From the NCBI RefSeq assembly GCF_000301035.1, contig NZ_JH932292.1, positions 1,106,857-1,170,856 on the forward strand: a stretch of DNA of 64,000 bases, given 5' to 3'. Each line of letters begins with the position of its first letter. Positions within the stretch are counted from its first letter, which is position 1. The notes below the pieces were generated by a model, which ran no database searches, was not told the DNA's origin, and saw only the letters and a list, made by a program, of their open reading frames with translations. Origin of the DNA: Facklamia hominis CCUG 36813. GTDB taxonomy: Bacteria > Bacillota > Bacilli > Lactobacillales > Aerococcaceae. Below, piece by piece: positions 1-5,467 of the stretch. The position numbers were made by a program, and so were the translations under genes.

Positions 1-156
1 GCGAATTTTTAAGGGGTGTCCTTGGGCAACCAGGGTCTCCTCCATTGAATAGAGCTCCGGCTTGATGCCTTCTTTCGTCACATTAACATAGATAATTCTA
101 GCCAATAAGCATATTAACGAAGCCAATAAGGCAATTTTCAGCCTTTTTTTCTTCAT
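1..156 (-). CDS. Membrane-anchored or exported protein, N-terminal part only (runs off the window)
   Basis: Only the first 52 codons lie in the window; the gene continues beyond base 1. The ATG at 156 overlaps the stop codon of the upstream ABC ATPase gene in an ATGA arrangement, so the two are translationally coupled and in one operon. The protein begins with a lysine-rich stretch (MKKKRLK) followed by a hydrophobic segment over residues 8-22, which is either a signal peptide or a single membrane anchor, and then a hydrophilic region. I do not recognise the family. By position it is the fifth gene of the secreted-protein/ABC locus and could be an accessory or immunity-type protein, but that is inference from context only. 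Confidence 0.6.
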   Translation of the reverse strand, partial: MKKKRLKIALLASLICLLARIIYVNVTKEGIKPELYSMEETLVAQGHPLKIR

Positions 157-791
157 CGTTGCCCACCTACTATCCGTCCGTCTGATATCTCGTAGACGTG
201 ATCTGCTACTTGATCAATCAAGTGTTGATCATGGCTAGCAATTAAAAATCCCTTCCCCTGAGCCTTCATCTCTGTCACCAAGCCCATAAAAGCTTCTACC
301 GAATCCTTATCCAAACCATTGGTCGGTTCATCTAGGAGCACCAGTATTTGATCTTCCATCATAGCCTGAACGATGGCTAGCTTCTGGCGCATCCCCAAGG
401 AATAATTCTTAACCTGGGTATCCTTATGCTGATAGAGATCAATGGCCTTTAAGAGCTTCATCGTTAAGTCTTCTTGATATTGATCCTTGATAGAAGCTAA
501 ATAAACCAAATTATCAAGTCCTGTAAAATGCGGGATGAAGTCTGGATTTTCAATAATAACTCCCACATCGATCGGTAAAGGATGATTAAAAACTACCGGC
601 TGTTCTTCTAGAAAAACTTGGCCTTCTTGTAATCTCATACTACCAATAATTGCACGTAATAGCATAGTCTTCCCCGATCCATTATGACCCACCAAGCCCA
701 CCACTTCTCCCTTATCAACAAAGAGACTCACTCGTTCTAAAACTTGCTTTTTGCCAAATGATTTAGATACTTCTTCTACCCTTAATAACAT
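153..791 (-). CDS. ABC transporter ATP-binding protein (CcmA/bacteriocin-export type)
   Basis: This 212-residue single ABC ATPase domain should power export or protection by the membrane proteins encoded just upstream. It shows a Walker A motif (GHNGSGKT, about residues 35-42), the signature YSLGMRQK, Walker B with catalytic Glu (LVLLDEPTNGLD) and a switch His (ASHD). The length and the single domain fit the short ATPases of ABC-2 systems such as those for bacteriocins, lantibiotic immunity or peptides. The ATG at 791 is chosen over the one at 797 because GAGGGAG lies about 8 bases upstream of it. It follows the permease gene by a short gap and overlaps the next gene by 4 bases. Substrate is unknown; the secreted protein at 2429-2839 is the obvious candidate cargo. 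Confidence 0.85.
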   Translation of the reverse strand: MLLRVEEVSKSFGKKQVLERVSLFVDKGEVVGLVGHNGSGKTMLLRAIIGSMRLQEGQVFLEEQPVVFNHPLPIDVGVIIENPDFIPHFTGLDNLVYLASIKDQYQEDLTMKLLKAIDLYQHKDTQVKNYSLGMRQKLAIVQAMMEDQILVLLDEPTNGLDKDSVEAFMGLVTEMKAQGKGFLIASHDQHLIDQVADHVYEISDGRIVGGQR

Positions 792-806
792 ATTCATTCT
801 CCCTCG

Positions 807-1487
807 CTAAATGATAACTTCCCGACGGTACATTAGCCACTCATCAAATCGATAAAAAATATACATAATAAAGATCGCTTTCATCAAGAGCAAGCAGACA
901 CTGAACCAATTAAAGGGGCCTTCACTATAAAAGAAAGCAACAAAAAACTTATTCAAAAGCAAGTGCGGCAAGAACATGCCTAAAGAAAGCACAATTAAAA
1001 GTGCGATTAATCGCTTGTTAAGAACTGTCTCCAACAAGTAATCTAAAGACCCTAATATAACTAATAATACAAGCTGTTGCATCAGACTAAATATAAATAA
1101 CTCTATCTCTTGCAGTTGCCCAAATCTAAATAAGCAAAATAACAAGTTGGAAAAATTAAAAATTAGCATCAGCCCTAAAACAATTAATAATGCCTTCCAT
1201 TTATAGATACATCGGCATTCAACACTATATCTAACACTCTCAAATCGTGTTAAATAAACTCTTAATAAGTAGAGCAGGATTAAAAAAACGGGAATAATGA
1301 CCCACCTTAATTGATTGGCGTCAAAAAGTTGACCATAATTAAATTGAAGCTGGTCTAATAGCTCGTCCTTATTAGCTATATTCTGCATGATCAAACCTAG
1401 AATATTAATGCCTATCATCAGCGCCAGAAAGCAAAGGGTTCTCCGAAAATGAACTCTTATCTTCTCAATTCGAATGATATTCTTCAT
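807..1487 (-). CDS. Integral membrane protein, probable ABC-2 type permease subunit
   Basis: A 226-residue protein that starts with a basic cytoplasmic segment (RIEKIRVHFRR) and has about six hydrophobic segments spread over its length, ending in a short basic tail (MYRREVII). That topology and its place between a second membrane protein and an ABC ATPase gene suggest a permease half of an ABC-2 type transporter. No catalytic motif is visible. A GGGGGAG ribosome site precedes the ATG. It is not conserved enough for me to name a family. Function as a permease is inferred from context. Confidence 0.6.
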   Translation of the reverse strand: MKNIIRIEKIRVHFRRTLCFLALMIGINILGLIMQNIANKDELLDQLQFNYGQLFDANQLRWVIIPVFLILLYLLRVYLTRFESVRYSVECRCIYKWKALLIVLGLMLIFNFSNLLFCLFRFGQLQEIELFIFSLMQQLVLLVILGSLDYLLETVLNKRLIALLIVLSLGMFLPHLLLNKFFVAFFYSEGPFNWFSVCLLLMKAIFIMYIFYRFDEWLMYRREVII

Positions 1488-1542
1488 AAAAGACGACTCC
1501 CCCTACTTAATTAAACACACCTTGTCCTTCGCCTTAGTAGAG

Positions 1543-2346
1543 TTAATTAACATCTCTTAGGCTGCCCTTATATTTGAGATAGAAAGAAAAAAAGCTCAAT
1601 AAAAAGATAGCTAGCCAAAACAGCAACAATTGTGTTAATTCTGCTGAACTTGAAAGCGTCAAATCAAAAATATATAATAAATATTTGTAATCAATCCACC
1701 AAACACCTAGAACAGCGAACACGTTTACAAGCAAGTAGCTTGATAAAAAAGGAAAAAGGAACTCAAAGTAACGCGCTGAAATCCAATAAGAAGCAGCCAA
1801 GCCCATGCACGAAAAAATGCCAGATAAAACAAATATAATTGACATCAACAAAATTAAAATAAGTAAGGGATGATTTGTATATAAATAATAAATCAAGCCA
1901 GAGTTCATACTAATCTGATCTTGAAGAACATCTGGTAAACACATGGGATAAATTAAAAATAAAAAAACAGCATGAAAGAAGTAGATAAATGTTCCTGCTA
2001 AACCTCCCGATATAAAAGCAGTTATCCATTGTTGCTTGTAATAATTCTTTCTCCCCCACCGGACCTCTTGCTTCAATATCAAATTCCACTTAAGATCTTC
2101 TCGGTAAAGCCCCGCTCCATAGAAACTAACAATCAGTGGCAAGGTCAAAAAATAGATCTCTGTTCCATAGCTAGTATGGTCAATTCCCATCAACCGCGCG
2201 AAAACTGAAGGTTCATACATATAGTTAGTCCGATTAAAGGTCAAGAAGTGGAGTAAAGTAATTCCGATTGAATACAACAATAAGATCAAGCCGTTTTTTT
2301 GTATAAATAGACGTTTTAGATCTTTTCTTAAATACCTATAGTCCAT
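1543..2346 (-). CDS. Integral membrane protein, probable ABC-2 type permease subunit
   Basis: This 267-residue protein has a basic N-terminus (MDYRYLRKDLKRLF) followed by about six predicted membrane segments, the usual layout of ABC-2 permeases. It is encoded directly downstream of the small secreted-protein gene and upstream of a second membrane protein and the ATPase, so the two membrane proteins probably pair with one ATPase. The ATG at 2346 is preferred over a TTG two codons earlier, because AAAGGGG lies seven bases before it. A 14-bp hairpin lies between this gene and the secreted-protein gene and may lower its expression relative to that gene. Confidence 0.6.
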   Translation of the reverse strand: MDYRYLRKDLKRLFIQKNGLILLLYSIGITLLHFLTFNRTNYMYEPSVFARLMGIDHTSYGTEIYFLTLPLIVSFYGAGLYREDLKWNLILKQEVRWGRKNYYKQQWITAFISGGLAGTFIYFFHAVFLFLIYPMCLPDVLQDQISMNSGLIYYLYTNHPLLILILLMSIIFVLSGIFSCMGLAASYWISARYFEFLFPFLSSYLLVNVFAVLGVWWIDYKYLLYIFDLTLSSSAELTQLLLFWLAIFLLSFFSFYLKYKGSLRDVN

Positions 2347-2366
2347 TGTCAAGCCCCTTTCATAAT

Positions 2367-2405
2367 AAGGAGGTGCATAGCGTTCTTTTAACTATGCACT
2401 TCCTT
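2367..2405 (-). terminator. Intercistronic hairpin, possible attenuator
   Basis: Two 14-base arms (2367-2380 and 2392-2405) pair completely if one G-U pair is allowed, with an 11-base loop. It lies between the stop of the secreted-protein gene and the start of the first permease gene. No clear U-run follows on the minus strand, so it is more likely a partial terminator or an RNA-stability element than a full stop. Confidence 0.5.
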
Positions 2406-2428
2406 ATCATCTGTTCATTCAAGTCAAA

Positions 2429-2839
2429 CTAATTACAATAGATACAATCAGGACTCCAGACTCCTGTTACATGTACATTATCCCAGCCGCCATTTTTTCT
2501 TACGCCCAATTTACAAGAGCGATAATTCCATTCATAAGTATATTGATGAATAAAATCTGCCTGACCAGGCGCTAATACAACCGTCGAAGAATTCACATTT
2601 TCTCCTCCAGGCCCAACAATAAAGCAATTGATAGACCTAGCATTTGAAAGGCTAGTTATACTAGCATATGAAGAACTTGCATCCGTTTTTGCACGCGGTT
2701 CAGTATATTTAGTATTTCTAAATTTTAAGTCAAAAGAAAAACCAGTATCCTGGTGATTATTGGCTGATACCATACTCGTTCCTAACAAGCCGAAAAGGCT
2801 AACAGCTAAAAAAGCATTTTTTATAATTCCTTTTTTCAT
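2429..2839 (-). CDS. Small secreted protein, DUF2712-like, cargo or effector of the adjacent ABC locus
   Basis: A 136-residue pre-protein with a clear signal peptide: MKKG start, hydrophobic core over residues 9-22 and a likely cleavage after VSA at residue 26. The mature part, about 110 residues, is rich in Ser, Thr, Asn and aromatics and holds four cysteines (SINCF, RSCKL and a terminal CIYC pair), so disulfides are possible. The overall pattern, with an N-terminal F-F-D/N-L-K segment, a central beta-rich part and a late V-x-G-x-W motif, resembles secreted DUF2712 proteins as I remember them. I chose the ATG at 2839 because AAAGGAAAAAG precedes it; the longer frame from 2872 lacks a ribosome site. 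It is the first gene of a probable operon with two membrane proteins and an ABC ATPase. Function is unknown; a bacteriocin-like or signalling role is inference. Confidence 0.6.
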   Translation of the reverse strand: MKKGIIKNAFLAVSLFGLLGTSMVSANNHQDTGFSFDLKFRNTKYTEPRAKTDASSSYASITSLSNARSINCFIVGPGGENVNSSTVVLAPGQADFIHQYTYEWNYRSCKLGVRKNGGWDNVHVTGVWSPDCIYCN

Positions 2840-2959
2840 AATCTTTTTCCTTTCTTTTTTAATACGATCCATAACAAGTAAATGCGCTTTTCTATATTAG
2901 ACAAGCTTCCTATTATCACCTCCACTTATTCTGTAAACCCTTACTATTACGACGATTCT

Positions 2960-2988
2960 ATTATATAAAGCATATATACTGTTGCATA
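2960..2988 (-). promoter_or_regulatory. Probable activator-dependent promoter of the secreted-protein operon
   Basis: On the minus strand a perfect TATAAT (-10) occupies 2960-2965, but no recognisable TTGACA-like -35 element lies 15-18 bases upstream (the sequence there is TATGCA/ATGCAA). A good -10 with a poor -35 beneath a direct repeat at 3003-3046 is the layout expected of a promoter that needs an activator. The start site is inferred, not known. Confidence 0.5.
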
Positions 2989-3002
2989 GATCTTATAAAA
3001 AG

Positions 3003-3046
3003 TTGGCCTCGAATGCCCCATTTATCAATCTTTTTTGGCCTCGAAT
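3003..3046 (-). promoter_or_regulatory. 12-bp perfect direct repeat, candidate LytTR-regulator binding sites
   Basis: The 12-mer ATTCGAGGCCAA (minus-strand reading) occurs twice without mismatch, at 3003-3014 and 3035-3046. The copies start 32 bases apart, close to three DNA helical turns, so both face the same side. They lie roughly 40-85 bases upstream of the -10 of the secreted-protein gene and immediately downstream of the LytTR regulator gene. LytTR regulators bind direct repeats, usually about two turns apart; three turns is a departure from that. Confidence 0.55.
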
Positions 3047-3065
3047 AAGTCTCGACATCACTTCA

Positions 3066-3782
3066 TCACATTATAAAACAATCTAACCACTCACTATTTA
3101 GAACTGCTTTCATTCTGGATGGACTCAGCTTCACATTTTCTTGATTTTTTAAGGATAGAATCTTTTTACTTTGATCAATTTTTTCTATATTCGAACAATT
3201 AACTAAAGTATCACGCTGAACATATTCGACTCGAGGGCGTAAATAATCAAAATGTGTTAAAGTGGATCGAACGTACTCTTTTTCCCCATTGATACAATGA
3301 ATCTCCACATAGTGAGAACCACGCAAATGCTTAAAGTAATTAATTTGATTCAAATCAAGATCTGCCAGTTTAGACATCTTCGGATCATGCTTTAGAAGCA
3401 AGTCATAGAAAATATTCTTTAAGTGTTTCAAAGTATCATTGCCTAATCCCGTTATAATACAATCTTGACAAATTAAGCTGTGAGCATAAAGCAGTTGAAG
3501 GATCCTTGGCGAATGGTGAAGGATTACTGTTCTTTCTAACAAATCTAAATCAATTAATTTCAGGAAGCAACTCATCAATGATTCTCCTAAAAGCCCTCGA
3601 CAATCCAAAAATAAGTAACAATCTCTTGGCCTCTCCTGATAAACAAGAAATTCTAGATCTCTGTTTAAGTTTTCAATTAACTCAAAAAATTCCAAATCAA
3701 CCCAATTTTGTTGGATAAAGGCTAACTGATCCTTTATCTCTCGCCAATGCTGCCTTTGTTGAGTGATAATTACTAGCCTCAT
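3066..3782 (-). CDS. LytTR-family response-regulator-like transcription factor (AgrA/ComE type)
   Basis: A 238-residue protein in two parts. Residues 1-125 look like a receiver domain (start RLVIITQQ, beta-strand YLFLDCRG with Asp where the phosphorylated residue of AgrA-type regulators lies), though the usual acidic pair near the N-terminus is missing. Residues 140-235 match a LytTR DNA-binding domain: INYFKHLRGSHYVEIHC, a central YVRSTLTHFDYLRP, then YVQRDTLVNCSNIEKID and a basic end with LSPSRMKAVL. No histidine kinase gene is nearby, so it is an orphan in this window. GGAGG precedes the ATG, and a TTGAGC/TAGAAT promoter lies at 3823-3851. It ends next to the direct repeat upstream of the secreted-protein gene, which it probably controls. 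Confidence 0.75.
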   Translation of the reverse strand: MRLVIITQQRQHWREIKDQLAFIQQNWVDLEFFELIENLNRDLEFLVYQERPRDCYLFLDCRGLLGESLMSCFLKLIDLDLLERTVILHHSPRILQLLYAHSLICQDCIITGLGNDTLKHLKNIFYDLLLKHDPKMSKLADLDLNQINYFKHLRGSHYVEIHCINGEKEYVRSTLTHFDYLRPRVEYVQRDTLVNCSNIEKIDQSKKILSLKNQENVKLSPSRMKAVLNSEWLDCFIM

Positions 3783-3822
3783 GGTTTTCCTCCGCTTCTG
3801 ATTTAATCGTTTTCTAAATTAA

Positions 3823-3851
3823 ATTCTAACTCAATAATATTTAAAGCTCAA
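3823..3851 (-). promoter_or_regulatory. Promoter of the LytTR regulator gene
   Basis: Minus strand: -35 TTGAGC at 3846-3851, a 17-base spacer, -10 TAGAAT at 3823-3828. The distance to the ATG at 3782 allows a leader of about 35 bases. It shows no copy of the 12-bp repeat found downstream. Confidence 0.55.
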
Positions 3852-3953
3852 ATAATAACCCTTACAATACAGTTAAATGAATCTCTACTAAACCTATTGT
3901 TCCTATTAAATAGCTTATGTTCCTGGTATTAACCAAAAGACTTTAAAATAAAT

Positions 3954-3990
3954 AGGGTTGATGGAAGAAATTTTATCTTCCATCAACCCT
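3954..3990. terminator. Perfect 15-bp stem-loop between the LytTR gene and the SRP RNA gene
   Basis: Arms 3954-3968 and 3976-3990 (AGGGTTGATGGAAGA and its complement) pair perfectly with a 7-base loop. Neither side carries a strong U-run, so its role as a terminator is uncertain. It lies in a gene-free stretch (3783-4129) whose remaining sequence is AT-rich with nothing else I can identify. Confidence 0.45.
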
Positions 3991-4044
3991 CTCTTTCACC
4001 ATATTCTTCTAATAGACAGACTTTATGTTTCTGGAAGAAATAAA

Positions 4045-4081
4045 GAAGGAACCAAGCAGGGTTTAGCTGCTTGATTCCTTC
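4045..4081 (-). terminator. 15-bp stem-loop downstream of ffs
   Basis: Arms 4045-4059 and 4067-4081 pair over 15 positions on the minus strand if one G-U pair is allowed; on the plus strand that pair is a C-A mismatch, so the element is built for minus-strand RNA. A U-rich stretch (CTTTATTTC) follows. It may be a back-up terminator for the ffs transcript. Confidence 0.5.
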
Positions 4082-4129
4082 GGAAATTAGGTCATCAACC
4101 TTATTTGACATGGAGCCAAAATAAAAAAA

Positions 4130-4198
4130 GGCACATGGCTTTGTCACTTATAGCTGCTACCTTCCGGTCCTGACTCGGTTCGTGACGCCACCATTGCC
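4130..4198 (-). ncRNA. ffs: Signal recognition particle RNA, small bacterial type (4.5S/scRNA)
   Basis: The minus-strand RNA contains the diagnostic helix 8 apex: GTCAGGACCGGAAGGTAGCAGC-type sequence with a GGAA tetraloop and the asymmetric internal loops that bind Ffh. The ends pair (GGCAATGG near 4198 with CCATGTGCC near 4130; GTCAC with GTGAC inside), making one long hairpin of about 69 bases, short even for the small class. A run of seven U residues follows at 4123-4129. It has its own strong promoter and lies just after tadA, a gene order common in Firmicutes. It works with Ffh in cotranslational membrane targeting. Confidence 0.93.
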
Positions 4199-4204
4199 AT
4201 TTTT

Positions 4205-4233
4205 ATAGTATCATACGATGGATCCTTTGTAAA
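4205..4233 (-). promoter_or_regulatory. Promoter of the SRP RNA gene
   Basis: Minus strand: -35 TTTACA at 4228-4233, 17-base spacer, -10 TACTAT at 4205-4210 preceded by TG at the extended -10 position. The predicted start about 7 bases downstream falls at the first base of the SRP RNA hairpin. Confidence 0.8.
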
Positions 4234-4368
4234 GTTATAAAAATCACCTACTCAATGACACTCGCCCAATCAAAAAGAAAACCTTTAATATATAATTTTG
4301 TGATGCTGAACCCTCATTATTTAAACTATCAATTTTCTAATTAAAAAGGGACCTGTGTATAAAGCTGT

Positions 4369-4914
4369 TTATAAGTCCGCATTATCCACAGTTTTTGTGG
4401 ATAACTTCTCAAGTTTCTTTCTTTTTCGCAATTTTTTGAAAAAATCTTTCATCATTTGACTACAAGCTGCATCAAGGACCCCTTCGATGACTTGAGTCTG
4501 ATGATTAAAGCGATCTTCCTGAGCTAAATTCATCAAAGAACCTGTACAGCCGCCCTTAGGATCACGACAAGCATAAATAATCGTTTCTATTCTTGCCAGA
4601 ACTGCGGCCCCGGCACACATGGGACAAGGTTCTAAAGTAACATAGAGTCTAGCTCCTTCTAAACGCCAGGCTCCTAAATAATGGTTAGCGGCTTCAATCG
4701 CTTGAATTTCCGCATGCCCCGTCGCTAAGTTCTGAGTCTCTCTAATGTTATGCCCACGACCAATTATCCGCCCCTGATAGACAATCACAGCGCCTATTGG
4801 TACTTCATCTTTTTCTTGGGCTTTTAGCGCTTCTTTCATCGCTTCTTTCATCCAATACTCATGGTCTTCCCTTTCTTCATTGGATAAATTCATCACGTGG
4901 ATCAATTCCGGCAT
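4369..4914 (-). CDS. tadA: tRNA-specific adenosine deaminase TadA
   Basis: TadA converts adenosine to inosine at the wobble position of tRNA-Arg(ACG), so that one tRNA reads several codons. The 181-residue protein shows the deaminase zinc site: GHAEIQAI with the zinc-binding His and catalytic Glu, then EPCPMCAGA with the two zinc-binding Cys. The start at 4914 (MPELIHVMNLS) is chosen because AGAGGGAG lies 8 bases upstream and a TATAAT at 4946-4951 would place the transcript start downstream of the longer frame's ATG at 4962. A second internal Met (MNLSNEE) is possible. The C-terminus has a basic KKLRKRKK tail. The SRP RNA gene follows. Confidence 0.93.
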   Translation of the reverse strand: MPELIHVMNLSNEEREDHEYWMKEAMKEALKAQEKDEVPIGAVIVYQGRIIGRGHNIRETQNLATGHAEIQAIEAANHYLGAWRLEGARLYVTLEPCPMCAGAAVLARIETIIYACRDPKGGCTGSLMNLAQEDRFNHQTQVIEGVLDAACSQMMKDFFKKLRKRKKLEKLSTKTVDNADL

Positions 4915-4945
4915 CCAATCGCTCCCTCTATATTCATTTAAGTTA

Positions 4946-4951
4946 ATTATA
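4946..4951 (-). promoter_or_regulatory. -10 element of the tadA promoter
   Basis: TATAAT on the minus strand, about 32 bases before the chosen tadA start. The -35 region is T-rich and not close to consensus. It matters because it excludes the upstream ATG at 4962 as the start codon. Confidence 0.5.
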
Positions 4952-4972
4952 GCGATAAGCAAACAAACAAAA

Positions 4973-5006
4973 AAGCCAAGTAAGCGTATAGTTACTTACT
5001 CGGCTT
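4973..5006 (-). terminator. Rho-independent terminator after the YtxH-like gene
   Basis: Minus strand: arms AAGCCGAGTAAG (5006-4995) and CTTACTTGGCTT (4984-4973) with a 10-base loop, followed by TTTTTTG. It lies 10 bases after the stop codon of the small membrane protein gene. Confidence 0.8.
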
Positions 5007-5016
5007 AAATTTTTGA

Positions 5017-5373
5017 TTAGTTTAAAAAGTCTTGTACCTTATCGCCAGCATCTTGAGCAACCTCTTTAACCCGATCTACAATATCATTGAAACCTTGGCT
5101 CGCTTTTGTACTCATATCGCTAGTCTTATCTGCTAAGGCCATTAATTTATTGACTTCTGCATCTGATAACTGGTCGACTGCAGCCACTAATTTGTCTGAA
5201 CCATTTAATTTATAACGAACATACGCCTTTACTTTTTCACGGTTAATTATGCCAGCCACATGATTATGAGTATCTTCATCAAAGTAAGCATAAAGTGCCA
5301 ACCCTGCCACTGTTACCAAGGCAGCTGACCCCAATAGGAAACCACCTAAACTAAATTCTTTATTTTTACGCAT
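5017..5373 (-). CDS. Small YtxH-like membrane-anchored protein
   Basis: A 118-residue protein with a short N-terminal cytoplasmic stretch, one membrane segment (GGFLLGSAALVTVAGLALYAYF, residues 10-31), then a hydrophilic, largely helical domain ending in a predicted amphipathic helix (FNDIVDRVKEVAQDAGDKVQDFLN). This is the general shape of YtxH/general-stress proteins, but the similarity is of layout, not of clear motifs. It is a single-gene unit: a TATAAT with extended TG at 5413-5418 precedes it and a terminator follows. It lies between clpC and tadA. Function is unknown. Confidence 0.65.
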   Translation of the reverse strand: MRKNKEFSLGGFLLGSAALVTVAGLALYAYFDEDTHNHVAGIINREKVKAYVRYKLNGSDKLVAAVDQLSDAEVNKLMALADKTSDMSTKASQGFNDIVDRVKEVAQDAGDKVQDFLN

Positions 5374-5412
5374 CTTAACATTCCCCTTTCAAAAAATATT
5401 AACTACACTCTA

Positions 5413-5418
5413 ATTATA
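5413..5418 (-). promoter_or_regulatory. Extended -10 promoter element of the YtxH-like gene
   Basis: Minus strand TGCTATAAT: a perfect -10 with TG one base upstream, about 40 bases before the ATG at 5373. No good -35 is visible, which is usual for extended -10 promoters. Confidence 0.5.
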
Positions 5419-5467
5419 GCAAAAATCCTGTTGAATGAGTAATTATTTGCATCCGTAACAAACTCAC

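Noticed and set aside
3829-3857. CTCAA(A)TAAT repeats in the LytTR gene promoter as an autoregulatory site
   Set aside because: They are imperfect, AT-rich and unrelated to the 12-bp repeat at 3003-3046; chance is enough.
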